A stretch of 64,000 nucleotides of DNA from a virus. The notes under the pieces were generated by a model. It was not told where the DNA came from. It worked only from the letters and a program-made list of their open reading frames with translations, and did no database searches. This document shows positions 8,401 to 18,392 of this stretch, piece by piece. Location of the stretch: positions 1 through 64,000 of the IMG/VR virus record IMGVR_UViG_3300008107_000208. One strand, given 5' to 3'. The position numbers were made by a program, and so were the translations under genes. The first letter of the stretch is position 1. Every line of letters starts with the position of its first letter.

Positions 8401-11400
8401 TCCACAGGTTCCACAGGTGCTCAAGGTGCTGATGGAGCACAAGGATCTACAGGCTCTACAGGTGCTCAAGGTACAGCAGGAGCACAAGGATCTCAAGGAA
8501 CTGCTGGTGCACAAGGTACGGCAGGAGCACAAGGATCTACAGGTTCTACAGGTGCTCAAGGTGCTGATGGAAACTTTGGTGGTGCTGCTTTTGATTACAC
8601 ATTTGATAGTTCAACAGTAGATAGCGATCCAACACAAGGTAAATTAAGATTAAATCAAGTTGGAATAACAACAGCAAGTTATCTTTATATTCATAATGAT
8701 GATGATAATAATGTAGATATTACAAGTTATTTACAAACAATTGATGATTCAACTTCTAATATTAAGGGACATTTCACAATTGCACAAAAAGGAAATACTG
8801 CATATTTTGGATTATTTTCAATTGTAGGTCTTCATACTGAATATACAAATTACTTTGCAGTTCCTATTTCTTATGTTTCTGGTATTACGACATCATTTAC
8901 CAATAACCTTGATGTAATTATCACATTTGCTAGAACTGGTGATAAAGGAGATACAGGTGCACAAGGTTCTACCGGTTCCACTGGAGCACAAGGATCTACA
9001 GGTTCCACTGGAGCACAAGGATCTACAGGTTCCACTGGAGCACAAGGAACTGCTGGTGCTCAAGGTGCTGATGGATCTCAAGGTTCTACTGGTGTCACCG
9101 GTGCTCAAGGTTCCACAGGTGCCACTGGTGCTCAAGGTTCCACAGGTGCCACAGGTGCTCAAGGTGCTGATGGAGCACAAGGTTCAATAGGTGCCACCGG
9201 TGCTCAAGGTTCTACTGGTGTCACTGGTGCTCAAGGTTCTACTGGTGCTCAAGGTGCTGAAGGTGCTGAAGGTGCTCAGGGTGCTGAAGGTGCTCAAGGA
9301 ACCGCTGGTGCTCAAGGTTCCACAGGTGCTCAAGGTGCTGAAGGTGCTCAGGGTGCTGAAGGTGCTCAAGGAACCGCTGGTGCTCAAGGAACTGCTGGTG
9401 CTCAAGGATCTACAGGTGCTGAAGGTGCTCAAGGATCTACAGGTGCTGAAGGTGCTCAAGGAACCGCTGGTGCTCAAGGAACTGCTGGTGCTCAAGGTTC
9501 CACAGGTGCTACTGGTGCTGAAGGTGCTCAAGGAACCGCTGGTGCTCAAGGAACTGCTGGTGCTCAAGGTTCCACAGGTGCTACTGGTGCTGAAGGTGCT
9601 CAAGGTTCCACAGGTGCTACTGGTGCTGAAGGTGCTCAAGGAACCGCTGGTGCTCAAGGAACTGCTGGTGCTCAAGGTGCACAGGGTGCTGTTGGAGCAC
9701 AAGGAGCTGATGGTAACTTCGGTGGCGCTACATTTGACTATACTTTCTCTACAAACATTACTGCTAGTGACCCAGGAACTGGAATACTAAAGCTCAATAA
9801 CGCTACAGTTTCATCTGCTACGGTTCTATACATTGATGATGTTGACGATAACTCTACAGATATTCAGTCATTCTTAAGAACTATTGATGACTCTACTTCT
9901 ACTATTAAGGGTCACTTTAGAATTTCTAATAGACTGAATGCTGACGACTTTGCTCTGTTCACTATCTCTAGTGTGACTGAGAACACTGGATACTTCACAG
10001 TCAGTTGTGGATATGTATCTGGTAGTGCTTCTTCATTCAGTGATAGTGAAGACGTTATCATCACCTTTGCTAGGACTGGTGATAAAGGTGATGTAGGTGC
10101 TCAAGGATCTACAGGTGCTCAAGGTGCTCAAGGAACCGCTGGTGCTGAAGGTGCTCAAGGTGCTCAAGGTGCCACTGGATCTGGTGCTCAAGGTGCTCAG
10201 GGATCTACAGGTGCTCAAGGATCTATAGGTGCTCAAGGTGCCACTGGATCTGGTGCTCAAGGTGCTCAAGGAACCGCTGGTGCTGAAGGTGCTCAAGGTG
10301 CTCAAGGATCTACAGGTGCTCAAGGTGCCACTGGATCTGGTGCTCAAGGTGCTCAGGGATCTACAGGTGCTCAAGGATCTATAGGTGCTCAAGGATCTAC
10401 AGGTACTCAAGGTGCTCAAGGATCTACAGGTGCTCAAGGTGCCACTGGATCTGGTGCTCAAGGTGCTCAAGGAACCGCTGGTGCTGAAGGTGCTCAAGGT
10501 GCTCAAGGACCTGCAGGAGAGGGTGGCAGTGGATCTGGTGCTCAAGGTGCTCAAGGTGCTACTGGTGCTCAAGGTTTAGTAGGAGCACAAGGATCTACAG
10601 GTGCTCAAGGTGCTCAAGGATCTACAGGTGCTCAAGGATCTACAGGTGCTCAAGGTGCCACTGGATCTGGTGCTCAAGGATCTACAGGTGCTACTGGTGC
10701 TCAAGGATCTACAGGTGCTCAAGGTGCCACTGGATCTGGTGCTCAAGGATCTACAGGTGCTACTGGTGCTCAAGGATCTACAGGTGCTACTGGTGCTCAA
10801 GGTGCTCAAGGACCTGCAGGAGAGGGTGGCAGTGGATCTGGTGCTCAAGGTGCTCAAGGTGCTCAAGGTGCTCAAGGATCTACAGGTGCTCAAGGATCTA
10901 CAGGTACTCAAGGTGCTCAAGGATCTACAGGTGCTCAAGGATCTACAGGTGCTCAAGGTGCCACTGGATCTGGTGCTCAAGGTGCTCAAGGAACCGCTGG
11001 TGCTACTGGTGCTCAAGGTGCTCAAGGACCTGCAGGAGGGGGTGTCGGTGGCGGTGGAGAATTCATTTTAAGTGGTTCTTGTGGGACCATTTACAGTTCA
11101 GAAGCAGGAACTGGTGGCACTGGACTCAATAATTTCTTTGCTGGTTATTGTGCTGGTCAATCCAACACCAGTGGATCCTTTAACTTCTTTGCTGGACAAT
11201 GTGCTGGTGCCTGTAACACCACTGGATCCAATAACAACTTTATTGGACAAGGTGCTGGTGCCTGTAACACCACTGGATCCTTCAACAACTTCATTGGACA
11301 ATGTGCTGGTCGATGCAACAGCACTGGAACTAACAACAACTTCTTTGGACGATTTGCTGGATTCCGCAACACCATTGGAAACTACAACAACTTCATTGGA

Positions 11401-12657
11401 AATTATGCTGGTCGATACAACAGCACTGGAACTAACAACAACTTCATTGGATTTAGTGCTGGTTATAGCAACACCACTGGAACCTGCAACAACTTCATTG
11501 GACGATGTGCTGGTTTCAGCAACACCACTGGATCCAATAACAACTTCATTGGAGCTTATACTGGTCAATCCAACATCGGTGGAGCCAACAACAACTTCTT
11601 TGGATCTAATGCTGGTCGATGCAACACCAGTGGAACTCATAACTTCTTTGCTGGACAATGTGCTGGTTTCAGCAACACCAGTGGATCCTACAACAACTTC
11701 TTTGGACGATTTGCTGGTCGATGCAACACCAGTGGAGCCAACAACAACTTCTTTGGATCTAATGCTGGTCAATCCAACACCATTGGAACCTGCAACAACT
11801 TCATTGGACGACTTGCTGGATCCAACAACACCACTGGATCCAATAACACCTTCATTGGAGCTTATGCTGGTTTCGGCAACACCACTGGATCCAATAACAA
11901 CTTTATTGGATTTAGTGCTGGTTACTGCAACACCGGTGGATCCTTTAACTTCTTTGCTGGACGATGTGCTGGTTTCAGCAACACCACTGGATCCAATAAC
12001 AACTTTATTGGATTTAGTGCCGGTCAATGCAACACCACTGGAGCCTTTAACAACTTCATTGGACAATGTGCTGGATTCCGCAACACCAGTGGAACCTTTA
12101 ACATCTTCATTGGAGCTTATACTGGTATCTGCAACACCAGTGGATGCAACAACACCTTTATTGGACGTAATGCTGGTTACTGCAACACCACTGGAACTAA
12201 TAATCTTTTCTTCGGACAAAATGCTGGAACGGGTTCTACAGGACTTTGTAATGTTACAACAGAATCCAATTACATCATTATGGGTAACAACAGTCATGCA
12301 TGTGCTCTTATCCAGGTTGCTTGGACAGCAGTTTCTGATTGCCGTGACAAGTGCATTTTTGGACCTGTTCCTCATGGTAGAGGTTTCCTTCATAATATTA
12401 CTCCAATTGAATATGCCTTTAAGGACCGTGATACTGATGAATTAAAGGACATAGAAGGAAAGCGTAGGTATGGATTCAGTGCCCAGAATGTCCTTGAAGC
12501 AGAAGGAGAAAATCCTGTTATTGTAGACTCAAATGATCCAGAGCATCTCAAACTGACATCAGATCATATGATTCCAGTTCTTGTAAATGCAGTGAAGGAA
12601 TTATCAGAGGAAGTTGATGTATTAAAATCAAGATTGGATATATTGGAAAATTCGTGA
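5419..12657 (+). CDS. Giant collagen-like tail fibre with self-cleaving chaperone
   Basis: A 2412-residue fibre. Residues 1-443 are a beta-rich base. Four Gly-X-Y blocks (about 444-646, 775-1049, 1179-1430 and 1559-1880) use almost only [12 protein letters not shown] and GAT triplets. They are separated by three copies of a domain of about 128 residues (647-774, 1050-1178, 1431-1558) starting DGNFGGA and ending ARTGDKGD. Residues 1904-2274 are a 15-16-residue repeat (NNFIGxxAGxxNTTGSN). Residues 2306-2412 are an S74 endosialidase-type intramolecular chaperone. Ser2306-Asp2307 (SDCRDK) is the expected cleavage site, and the tail ([13 protein letters not shown]) is a coiled coil. The chaperone should trimerise the fibre and then cut itself off. 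It may be a long host-recognition fibre. Confidence 0.9.
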   Translation: MAYFGKKPERLRGKVYDYNNQVGVAGSVLVSTGSSVEWTSSSSVVSLGIGTNRNAEFQQVNVSGVTTSAGGFVGNLTGTATTATNLSDAANITTGTINASRLSGSYDIDISGNAATADYADVSGISTYSTSAGIATYATTAGIATALQNSRTFEITGDVVASAISFDGTGNVSLAATIQPNSVGLGTDTTGDYVRDITGTANQITITGGTGEGSTPTLSIPNQFTVPQDIEVTRDLQVNRNLNVNGNITIGGTTATLLTSELKIYDPDIVLGFRTDAFGNDASNDNTANHGGIAVASTEGSPLVNLFIAGIETTPTTYKKIMWFKAGEFSGLGTDAWLSNYAVGIGSTQVPNGVRLAAGAVQFTERDLISVRNINSSGIITSDSGISVSNGGINITGVSTFVDSVKFNSTLKDYFGNVGAASSVLISTGSGIKWESIETAALQGAEGAQGTTGAEGAQGAVGDQGAQGAQGSTGAQGAQGSTGAEGAQGTAGAQGTAGAQGTAGAQGTAGAQGSTGAEGAQGAVGDQGAQGAQGTAGAQGTTGAEGAQGAQGSTGAQGAQGSTGAQGAQGSTGAQGAQGSTGAEGAQGAVGDQGAQGSTGAQGAQGTAGAQGAEGAQGAQGTAGAQGAEGAQGSTGATGAQGVQGADGNFGGATFDYTFSTNTTDSDPGTGTLKFSESPFSGALNLYIDYTDDNGTDIQSFLRTIDDSTSTIKGHFRISNRLDASDFALFTISSVTENTGYFDVSSSYVSGSATSFSNGEDVIITFARTGDKGDTGAQGTAGAQGSTGATGAQGPQGTAGAEGAQGAQGTAGAEGAQGAQGTAGAEGAQGTAGAQGAVGDQGAQGTAGAQGTAGAQGTAGAQGPQGTAGAEGAQGAQGATGSGAQGADGAQGSIGATGAQGSTGVTGAQGSTGAQGSTGVTGAQGNAGAQGSTGATGAQGSIGAQGSTGSTGAQGADGAQGSTGATGAQGSTGVTGAQGNAGAQGSTGSIGAQGSTGSTGAQGADGAQGSTGSTGAQGTAGAQGSQGTAGAQGTAGAQGSTGSTGAQGADGNFGGAAFDYTFDSSTVDSDPTQGKLRLNQVGITTASYLYIHNDDDNNVDITSYLQTIDDSTSNIKGHFTIAQKGNTAYFGLFSIVGLHTEYTNYFAVPISYVSGITTSFTNNLDVIITFARTGDKGDTGAQGSTGSTGAQGSTGSTGAQGSTGSTGAQGTAGAQGADGSQGSTGVTGAQGSTGATGAQGSTGATGAQGADGAQGSIGATGAQGSTGVTGAQGSTGAQGAEGAEGAQGAEGAQGTAGAQGSTGAQGAEGAQGAEGAQGTAGAQGTAGAQGSTGAEGAQGSTGAEGAQGTAGAQGTAGAQGSTGATGAEGAQGTAGAQGTAGAQGSTGATGAEGAQGSTGATGAEGAQGTAGAQGTAGAQGAQGAVGAQGADGNFGGATFDYTFSTNITASDPGTGILKLNNATVSSATVLYIDDVDDNSTDIQSFLRTIDDSTSTIKGHFRISNRLNADDFALFTISSVTENTGYFTVSCGYVSGSASSFSDSEDVIITFARTGDKGDVGAQGSTGAQGAQGTAGAEGAQGAQGATGSGAQGAQGSTGAQGSIGAQGATGSGAQGAQGTAGAEGAQGAQGSTGAQGATGSGAQGAQGSTGAQGSIGAQGSTGTQGAQGSTGAQGATGSGAQGAQGTAGAEGAQGAQGPAGEGGSGSGAQGAQGATGAQGLVGAQGSTGAQGAQGSTGAQGSTGAQGATGSGAQGSTGATGAQGSTGAQGATGSGAQGSTGATGAQGSTGATGAQGAQGPAGEGGSGSGAQGAQGAQGAQGSTGAQGSTGTQGAQGSTGAQGSTGAQGATGSGAQGAQGTAGATGAQGAQGPAGGGVGGGGEFILSGSCGTIYSSEAGTGGTGLNNFFAGYCAGQSNTSGSFNFFAGQCAGACNTTGSNNNFIGQGAGACNTTGSFNNFIGQCAGRCNSTGTNNNFFGRFAGFRNTIGNYNNFIGNYAGRYNSTGTNNNFIGFSAGYSNTTGTCNNFIGRCAGFSNTTGSNNNFIGAYTGQSNIGGANNNFFGSNAGRCNTSGTHNFFAGQCAGFSNTSGSYNNFFGRFAGRCNTSGANNNFFGSNAGQSNTIGTCNNFIGRLAGSNNTTGSNNTFIGAYAGFGNTTGSNNNFIGFSAGYCNTGGSFNFFAGRCAGFSNTTGSNNNFIGFSAGQCNTTGAFNNFIGQCAGFRNTSGTFNIFIGAYTGICNTSGCNNTFIGRNAGYCNTTGTNNLFFGQNAGTGSTGLCNVTTESNYIIMGNNSHACALIQVAWTAVSDCRDKCIFGPVPHGRGFLHNITPIEYAFKDRDTDELKDIEGKRRYGFSAQNVLEAEGENPVIVDSNDPEHLKLTSDHMIPVLVNAVKELSEEVDVLKSRLDILENS
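6748..11058 (+). repeat. Collagen-like DNA repeat blocks with three inserted domains
   Basis: The coding DNA is built from 9-base units such as GGTGCTCAA, GGATCTACA, GGAACCGCT and GGTGCTGAA. Long exact direct repeats occur within and between blocks. Three unique domain inserts interrupt them at 7357-7740, 8566-8952 and 9709-10092. Related units recur in four other fibre genes of the window, which gives much scope for slippage and recombination. Confidence 0.9.
11128..12240 (+). repeat. Tandem NNFIG/NTTGSN repeat array
   Basis: About two dozen copies of a 45-48-base unit. Each encodes Asn-Asn-Phe-(Ile/Phe)-Gly, two variable residues, Ala-Gly, then a cysteine- or serine-containing turn and N-T-(T/S)-G. 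Regular spacing and Asn ladders suggest a beta-solenoid. Cysteines recur at a fixed place in many units. Confidence 0.85.
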
Positions 12658-12697
12658 TATAATAGTCTCATACATACTGTATGATACGTGAGAATAT

Positions 12698-13339
12698 ATG
12701 AAAAAAGTTTTAATTGCTACACCATGCCTTGATCAAAAAGTTGATGCTTATTTTGTTCACAGTTTATGTGAATCTATTAAATTAGGAATCAAAAATGACT
12801 TAGATATTAGATGTGTTTTTTTAGCTAATGAAAGTATTCTTCCAATGGCTAGAAATGAGTTATTTAAATTATCTTATACTGATAATTATGATGTAATGGT
12901 GTTTATTGATGATGATGAATATTGGGATGAAAAAGCATTAATTGAAATTATTCAATCTGAAAAGGATGTTATAACAATACCTGTTGTGAATAAGGAAGAT
13001 AAAAAAATTAAATATAATGTATGGTTAAATAATGACATTCAAAAAGATACCGATGGATATATTAAAATTGAAAAATGTGGGACAGGATTTCTTAAATTGA
13101 CTCGTAAGGTTATTATTGATTTGTGGAATACAAACACAGAATTACTATTTCGTAACAGTCCTTTAAAAAATATTTGTGAATATACCTTTGAAAATGGAAG
13201 TTTTATCGGAGAGGATGTCGCATTAACTAGAAAAATAAAGGAATTGGGATATGATATTTGGTTAAATCCAAAACACACAGTATCACATATTGGAAATAAA
13301 ATATATAAAGGAAATTTTGAAAAGAGTTATAATTTATGA
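12698..13339 (+). CDS. Glycosyltransferase, GT-A type
   Basis: A 213-residue protein that starts with a Rossmann-like strand (KKVLIATPCLD) and has VFIDDDEYW around residues 67-75, the DxD-type motif that binds a metal and sugar nucleotide. A later acidic site (GSFIGEDVALTRKIK) fits the acceptor region. It opens the AT-rich sugar block and overlaps the next gene by four bases (ATGA), so the two are coupled. A TATAAT-like sequence lies just upstream at 12659-12664. The substrate is unknown; fibre or lipopolysaccharide modification is possible. Confidence 0.75.
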   Translation: MKKVLIATPCLDQKVDAYFVHSLCESIKLGIKNDLDIRCVFLANESILPMARNELFKLSYTDNYDVMVFIDDDEYWDEKALIEIIQSEKDVITIPVVNKEDKKIKYNVWLNNDIQKDTDGYIKIEKCGTGFLKLTRKVIIDLWNTNTELLFRNSPLKNICEYTFENGSFIGEDVALTRKIKELGYDIWLNPKHTVSHIGNKIYKGNFEKSYNL

Positions 13340-14634
13340 TCGATCTCATTATTCCAACAATGTGGTTTGCAAATAAATTTGAAGAATCTTTGCAAACTTA
13401 TGTAAGTCATAACTCAATTAACAAAATTATTATCGTTGACAATAATAAATTAAAAAGACCATCTTATGAGATTTTAAATCACTCAAAAATTGAAATTATT
13501 TCATATGGTAAAAATATTTTTGTAAATCCTGCTTGGAATGAGGGATATTTTCGATCAAAATCTAAAATTATTGGAATATTAAATGATGATATTAAAGTGT
13601 CATCAGAAATATTTGATATGATTATTGATTTTAATCTTTCAAATGGAGATTTGATTGGTGTAAATTTACAGGGAAGGCAAAATAATTATAAAATTGATGA
13701 TTATATTGATACAAAAGAAGAGATTGTAAAATTAAATTATGATCCCACAAAACCTATTGGAGGTCAGTCGTGGGCATTCGGAATCTGTATGTTTATGTTA
13801 AGAGAATCATATAAAGTTATACCATCTCTATATCAAGTTTGGTATGGTGATGATTTTTTTGTACAATATGCAAAAAACATTTACGCGATTAATTCAAATA
13901 AAATTAAAGGAACTATTTCGGAAACACTTACAAAGTTTGAAGACCCCGACAGTGATATTTCAAAAAGAATTGAATTAGATTCAAAAAACTTGATATCATA
14001 TGATCATTTTATCAATGGAAAAAATTGGGAAATCCCACACAATATGATAAAACTTTATGAACATCAACGTAAAGATAAAAATATAAAATCAGGTGTATTT
14101 GATTTAGAGTATCAAAGAGCAAGGAAAATACCAAGTGATATCAACGAAAATGTTCATGAACTTTATGAATTAGCAAAAGAATGTAAGACCGTAGTGGAAA
14201 TGGGAGTTAGAACAGGAGTTAGTACTAGAGCATTTTTAAACACTAATGCTAAACTTTTTTCCTTTGATATCATATTAGATTCAAATGTTCAAAAACTTTT
14301 TGATCTTGCTAAACGACAAGGAAAATCTGCGGAATATATTCAAGCAGATGTTCTCGATATAGAAATTGAAGAGACTGATTTATTGTTTATTGATACTTTT
14401 CACATATATGATCAACTTAAACGGGAATTAAATCTTCACGGAAACAAGGCACAAAAATATATTGTATTTCATGACACATATACATTTGGTCTTAAAGGAG
14501 AAGATGGAAAAGATGATAAAGGATTGTTATCTGCGGTTATTGAGTTTGTAATGAAGAATCCACACTGGAAATTTTATAAGTATAAAACAAACAATAATGG
14601 ATTGACAGTTTTAAAAAGAGATGATATAATATAA
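13336..14634 (+). CDS. Glycosyltransferase-like / SAM methyltransferase fusion
   Basis: A 432-residue two-domain protein. Residues 1 to about 240 look like a GT-A glycosyltransferase (IILVDNN-type strand, then GILNDDIKVSSEI as metal motif and WYGDDFF later). Residues about 270-430 match a class I methyltransferase of the Methyltransf_24 type: VVEMGVRTGVSTRAF is the SAM loop, and LLFIDTFHIYDQ and YIVFHDTYTFG follow in order. It would add and methylate a sugar. It overlaps the upstream glycosyltransferase by four bases. Base composition is very AT rich compared with the baseplate genes. Confidence 0.75.
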   Translation: MIDLIIPTMWFANKFEESLQTYVSHNSINKIIIVDNNKLKRPSYEILNHSKIEIISYGKNIFVNPAWNEGYFRSKSKIIGILNDDIKVSSEIFDMIIDFNLSNGDLIGVNLQGRQNNYKIDDYIDTKEEIVKLNYDPTKPIGGQSWAFGICMFMLRESYKVIPSLYQVWYGDDFFVQYAKNIYAINSNKIKGTISETLTKFEDPDSDISKRIELDSKNLISYDHFINGKNWEIPHNMIKLYEHQRKDKNIKSGVFDLEYQRARKIPSDINENVHELYELAKECKTVVEMGVRTGVSTRAFLNTNAKLFSFDIILDSNVQKLFDLAKRQGKSAEYIQADVLDIEIEETDLLFIDTFHIYDQLKRELNLHGNKAQKYIVFHDTYTFGLKGEDGKDDKGLLSAVIEFVMKNPHWKFYKYKTNNNGLTVLKRDDII

Positions 14635-14694
14635 TGCACCATAAATTGATAATAATATTTTATAAGTAGACCCATTCAAGTTAATCATTCATTT

Positions 14695-15597
14695 ATGAAA
14701 TCAAAATATAGTATTTTTCATGTGCAGGGTGGTATTGGAAAACATATTGCGGCCACCGCAGTAGCAAAAGCAATTAAAGCAAATCACCCAGATCGTAAAT
14801 TAGTTATAGTCTGTGCATATGCAGATATTTTTATAAATCTTCCTTATGTTCATAGAGTTTATACCATAGGAACAACGCAGTATTTTTATCAAGAATATAT
14901 TCAAGATAAAGATTCTATTCTATTTCATAATGAACCATATTATACAACTAATCATATTCATAAACGTAAACGTTTAATTGAGAATTGGTGTGATATGTAT
15001 GGTATTAAATATTCTAGAGAAAGACCAGAAATAAGATTTAATAAACTTCAACAAAATATATCCAGAGAAGTTTGGAAACGAAAAAAACCAGTTATGATTA
15101 TTCATACTAACGGTGGAGTTATGACCACTGATTCGAAACCATATTCTTGGACAAGAGATATGCCATTTGATCTTGCAGAAAAACTTGTAGATTATTATAA
15201 ATCTGAATATCATATTATTCAACTTACAAAAGTTAATTCGCCAAAACTAGAAGGTGTCGAGCACATTTTTGCAACACCAGAAAAATCTTTATCTTTGATG
15301 GAATACTTTAGTATTGTTCTTCATGCTAAAAAAAGAATCTTAATTGATTCTTGTGTTCAACATGCTGCTGCCGCACTAAATAAAAAATCAACAGTTCTTT
15401 GGAATGGGACTAGTCCAAAAGTATTTGGATATGATCTGCATGATAATATCTCCACAACAGTTCCATATGATTTTAAATTACCGGGGAGTTATCTTTTTGA
15501 TTTTGACTTTGATGGTAATGAAGTTGAGTATCCTTATGAAGAGGGAACCGAACTGTTTGATTTTAATGAAATTGTTAAATCCGTTGATGCTCAGTAA
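14695..15597 (+). CDS. Glycosyltransferase family 9-like (heptosyltransferase-type)
   Basis: A 300-residue GT-B-like protein. The N-terminus HVQGGIGKHIAATAVAKAIK is the glycine-rich acceptor-side motif, as in ADP-heptose transferases. The C-terminal half has MEYFSIVLHAKKRILIDSC then VQHAAAALNKKSTVLWNGT, matching the donor-binding pattern in which a conserved acidic residue and an HAA follow. The family transfers heptose or related sugars. Sixty bases of AT-rich DNA with no evident promoter precede it. Confidence 0.75.
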   Translation: MKSKYSIFHVQGGIGKHIAATAVAKAIKANHPDRKLVIVCAYADIFINLPYVHRVYTIGTTQYFYQEYIQDKDSILFHNEPYYTTNHIHKRKRLIENWCDMYGIKYSRERPEIRFNKLQQNISREVWKRKKPVMIIHTNGGVMTTDSKPYSWTRDMPFDLAEKLVDYYKSEYHIIQLTKVNSPKLEGVEHIFATPEKSLSLMEYFSIVLHAKKRILIDSCVQHAAAALNKKSTVLWNGTSPKVFGYDLHDNISTTVPYDFKLPGSYLFDFDFDGNEVEYPYEEGTELFDFNEIVKSVDAQ

Positions 15598-15606
15598 ATT
15601 AAGTCT

Positions 15607-16521
15607 ATGGTAGAACCAGTGCAAAAAACTTATTATTTTATGGCGGGACTTCCTCGCTCTGGAAGTACAATTTTATCTAGCATTTTAAATCAAAATCCAA
15701 GGTTTTATTCTGGTCCTAGTTCTCCTGTGACTGGGTTGATGATTATGTTAGAACAACAATTGTCTCAGGACGAGTTGTTTTTGGCATATCCAAAACCAGA
15801 ACAAGCATCAATGATTATTTCCAATATTATTCATCAATATTATTTTGATGTAAAAAAACCAGTAATTTTTGACAAGAATAGATCTTGGGTAAATCGAATT
15901 CATTACATTGAAGGTTACTTGGGAATTACACCAAAAATTATTTGTCCTGTTAGAAACATTGATGAAATTTTAGCATCTTTTATTTCGATGCATCGTCGTA
16001 ATCCATATGAAGTAAATGGAAAAATAAACTTTATTGATGATATGTTAGTTAAATCTAATATTTTATTAACGGATGATAATCGTTGTGAATTTCTTGTAAG
16101 TGAATCTGGAATTCTTGGACAAAGTTATTTGGGAATTCGTGATGTACTAACGAAAGGGCAGGAAAAATATTTGCATTTTGTTGAATATGATGATCTTGTT
16201 AGTTTTCCAGAAAAAACAATGAAGAAAATTTATGAGTTTCTTGATGAAGAATATTATGAACACGAATTTGATAATCTTATTAACATTAATGAGGAAAATG
16301 ATGCCTCTACTTATGGTTTAAGTGATATGCATTATGTTAGAAAGGAGTTGAAAAAAACTTCTTTATCTCCAAAAGAAATTCTTTCCGATGAAATCTTATC
16401 AAGATGTAAAGGACTTGAATTTTGGAGAGATCTTGAATCAATTGATTATGAAGATATTGAATTGAATATAAATGCAAATAATCAGGTCTTTGAAGATTCA
16501 AAAAACTTTATAGGAGCTTAA
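15607..16521 (+). CDS. Sulfotransferase
   Basis: A 304-residue PAPS-dependent sulfotransferase-like protein. The 5'-phosphosulfate loop is AGLPRSGSTIL at residues 13-23. The 3'-phosphate site is seen at CPVRNIDEILASF (Arg116) with a following basic patch. KNRSWVNR (90-97) is also typical. It would transfer sulfate to a sugar hydroxyl or to tyrosine. It lies nine bases after a glycosyltransferase, which points to sulfation of a glycan. A second sulfotransferase-like gene lies at 58136. Confidence 0.8.
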   Translation: MVEPVQKTYYFMAGLPRSGSTILSSILNQNPRFYSGPSSPVTGLMIMLEQQLSQDELFLAYPKPEQASMIISNIIHQYYFDVKKPVIFDKNRSWVNRIHYIEGYLGITPKIICPVRNIDEILASFISMHRRNPYEVNGKINFIDDMLVKSNILLTDDNRCEFLVSESGILGQSYLGIRDVLTKGQEKYLHFVEYDDLVSFPEKTMKKIYEFLDEEYYEHEFDNLININEENDASTYGLSDMHYVRKELKKTSLSPKEILSDEILSRCKGLEFWRDLESIDYEDIELNINANNQVFEDSKNFIGA

Positions 16522-16524
16522 AAA

Positions 16525-16794
16525 ATGGCAAGAACTCAAGAACAAATTTTGCAAACAATTACTGTAGCTAAAGATAGTGTTTGGGTGATTGAAGATGCTA
16601 TTGAAAAATTAGATGGTGGAGAAACGCCCTCCAAAGACTTAAAATCTAATATTGATCGTAATGTTGGACACCTTAAACTTGTTGTTACTGACCAAGAAAT
16701 TGTAGATTCTGGAGAAGATATTTCAGATCTAGAATCTGCAATTATAACTGGCGAAGCAAAACTTGCTGAAAACATTTGGTTAACTAATCTTTGA
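16525..16794 (+). CDS. Hypothetical protein (89 aa)
   Basis: A small, mostly helical acidic protein (ARTQEQILQTITVAKDSVWV ... DISDLESAIITGEAKLAEN) directly after the sulfotransferase. It has no membrane segment or known motif. It is probably co-transcribed with the sugar block; the duplicated element A follows it. Confidence 0.5.
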   Translation: MARTQEQILQTITVAKDSVWVIEDAIEKLDGGETPSKDLKSNIDRNVGHLKLVVTDQEIVDSGEDISDLESAIITGEAKLAENIWLTNL

Positions 16795-16829
16795 TGATGG
16801 GTGTACGTTCTCTTTAAGGTCTTCAAGAT

Positions 16830-16888
16830 TCCTTGTATCTTTGGGAATGAAGACCCTCTCTGTGGTGGGAGAGGTGAGTTGGTGGTTA
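16830..16888 (+). repeat. Duplicated 59-base element, copy A
   Basis: Identical at 58 of 59 positions to 58905-58963 (G16874 is A in the other copy). It contains CTCTC ... GAGAG hairpin arms and is followed at once by an intrinsic terminator and a promoter. No consensus promoter is seen before it. It may be a small RNA or a leader; see copy B. Confidence 0.8.
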
Positions 16889-16892
16889 AAAA

Positions 16893-16918
16893 AGGAGAGT
16901 TTTATACTCTCTTTTTTT
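16893..16918 (+). terminator. Intrinsic terminator after element A
   Basis: GAGAGT (16895-16900) pairs with ACTCTC (16906-16911), followed by seven Ts. Confidence 0.8.
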
Positions 16919-16920
16919 AT

Positions 16921-16978
16921 TTGACTTTATGTATGATATTGGTTATAATCCTTTAAGAATTCAAAGAAAAGATAAATA
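16921..16978 (+). promoter_or_regulatory. Early sigma-70-type and late promoters for the collar-tip fibre
   Basis: TTGACT (16921-16926), a 17-base spacer and TATAAT (16944-16949) form a near-consensus host-type promoter. GATAAATA (16971-16978) is a late promoter core. Both lie upstream of the fibre gene at 17006. Confidence 0.7.
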
Positions 16979-17005
16979 ACTTGAAAGGAATATAGTGGTT
17001 AGATA

Positions 17006-18367
17006 ATGGCTCTAAACTTTCCAGATAGTCCATCAGTAAATGATATTTTTACATCTAGTAACTCCAGATGGATATGGAATGGAACATCTTGGGTTAGGCA
17101 GGGAACACCTGGAACTCAAGGTGCTCAAGGATCTACAGGTGCTCAAGGTGCTCAAGGATCTACAGGTGCTCAAGGTGCTCAAGGTGCTGTAGGGGATCAA
17201 GGTGCTCAAGGATCTACAGGTGCTGAAGGTGCTCAAGGTGCTCAAGGTTCAGTAGGAGCACAAGGATCTACAGGTGTACAAGGCACAGTTGGTGCTCAAG
17301 GTTCAGTAGGAGCACAAGGATCTACAGGTGCTCAAGGTGCTCAAGGTGCTCAAGGTGCTCAAGGTGCTCAAGGTGCTCAAGGAACCGCAGGTACATCAGG
17401 ATCTCAAGGTACTATAGGTGCTCAAGGTGCTCAAGGTGCTACTGGTGCTCAAGGAACCGCAGGTGCATCAGGATCTCAAGGTTCCACAGGTGCTCAAGGT
17501 GATGTAGGTGCTCAAGGTGCTCAAGGTGATGTAGGTGCTCAAGGATCTACAGGTGTACAAGGCACAGTTGGTGCTCAAGGTTCCACAGGTGCTCAAGGTG
17601 CTACTGGTGCTCAAGGTGCTACTGGTGCTCAAGGTTCAGTAGGAGCACAAGGATCTACAGGTGCTCAAGGTGCTCAAGGTTCCACAGGTGCTCAAGGTGC
17701 TCAAGGTTCCACAGGTGCTCAAGGTGCTCAAGGAACCGCAGGTACATCAGGATCTCAAGGTACTATAGGTGCTCAAGGTGCTCAAGGATCTACAGGTACT
17801 CAAGGTGCTCAAGGATCTACAGGTGCTCAAGGTGCTGTAGGTGCACAGGGTGCTGTTGGATCTCAAGGTACTTCTGGCGCTATAACTTTTGCATCAGGCA
17901 CTTTGATGTTATTCCAACAGACAGCAGCACCTACTGGTTGGACCAAACAAACAACTCATAATAATAAAGCACTTAGAGTAGTAAGTGGATCTGCAAGTTC
18001 TGGTGGTACGACCGCATTTACAAGTGTATTTGCTTCTAGGACACCATCTGGTTCTGTTTCGGTTTCTGGATCTAACTCTGGCGGTTCTGTAAGTAATACT
18101 ACACTAACCACTTCAGAGATGCCATCCCACAACCACTCATCAACATCTGGGCAATTTTTGCTTGATAATGGTGGAGGTGGTTCTCAAGGATTTGCCGGTG
18201 GTGGTACAATTGTTGGTCTCAGCCCAAATACCACATCAACTGGTGGTGGAAACTCTCACGGACACGGATTTACTAATCCATCTTGGTCTGGTTCAGCATC
18301 TTTTACAGGTACAGCAATGGACTTTGCTGTCCAATATGTTGACTTAATTATTGCTTCTAAAGACTAA
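17006..18367 (+). CDS. Collagen-like fibre with tail-collar-type tip
   Basis: A 453-residue fibre. Residues 1-34 ([12 protein letters not shown] ... [12 protein letters not shown]) are an N-terminal module shared with the fibres at 52371 and 55366. Gly-X-Y repeats run from about residue 36 to 290. The tip (about 295-453) contains [20 protein letters not shown], a glycine-rich stretch and SHGHGF, ending [16 protein letters not shown]. This resembles phage tail-collar receptor tips with metal-binding histidines (T4 gp12-like). It is probably a short tail fibre or accessory adhesin, with both an early-type and a late promoter. Confidence 0.8.
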   Translation: MALNFPDSPSVNDIFTSSNSRWIWNGTSWVRQGTPGTQGAQGSTGAQGAQGSTGAQGAQGAVGDQGAQGSTGAEGAQGAQGSVGAQGSTGVQGTVGAQGSVGAQGSTGAQGAQGAQGAQGAQGAQGTAGTSGSQGTIGAQGAQGATGAQGTAGASGSQGSTGAQGDVGAQGAQGDVGAQGSTGVQGTVGAQGSTGAQGATGAQGATGAQGSVGAQGSTGAQGAQGSTGAQGAQGSTGAQGAQGTAGTSGSQGTIGAQGAQGSTGTQGAQGSTGAQGAVGAQGAVGSQGTSGAITFASGTLMLFQQTAAPTGWTKQTTHNNKALRVVSGSASSGGTTAFTSVFASRTPSGSVSVSGSNSGGSVSNTTLTTSEMPSHNHSSTSGQFLLDNGGGGSQGFAGGGTIVGLSPNTTSTGGGNSHGHGFTNPSWSGSASFTGTAMDFAVQYVDLIIASKD

Positions 18368-18392
18368 TACTGATATAATATAATTTTTAGAT

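Noticed and set aside
6748-11058. CRISPR-like array
   Set aside because: The repeats are contiguous, in frame and encode Gly-X-Y; there are no unique spacers of constant length.
11072-12445. Long open frames of 457 codons (+) and 431 codons (-) across the repeat array
   Set aside because: Both are off-frame readings of the 45-48-base repeats that encode the NNFIG units; their composition is monotonous and they lack ribosome-binding sites.
14635-14694. Possible promoter or small gene between two glycosyltransferase genes
   Set aside because: Only 60 AT-rich bases with no -35/-10 pair, late core or open frame.
16922-16970. Small gene between terminator A and the fibre
   Set aside because: The stretch is accounted for by the promoter elements and leader; no frame with a start signal is present.
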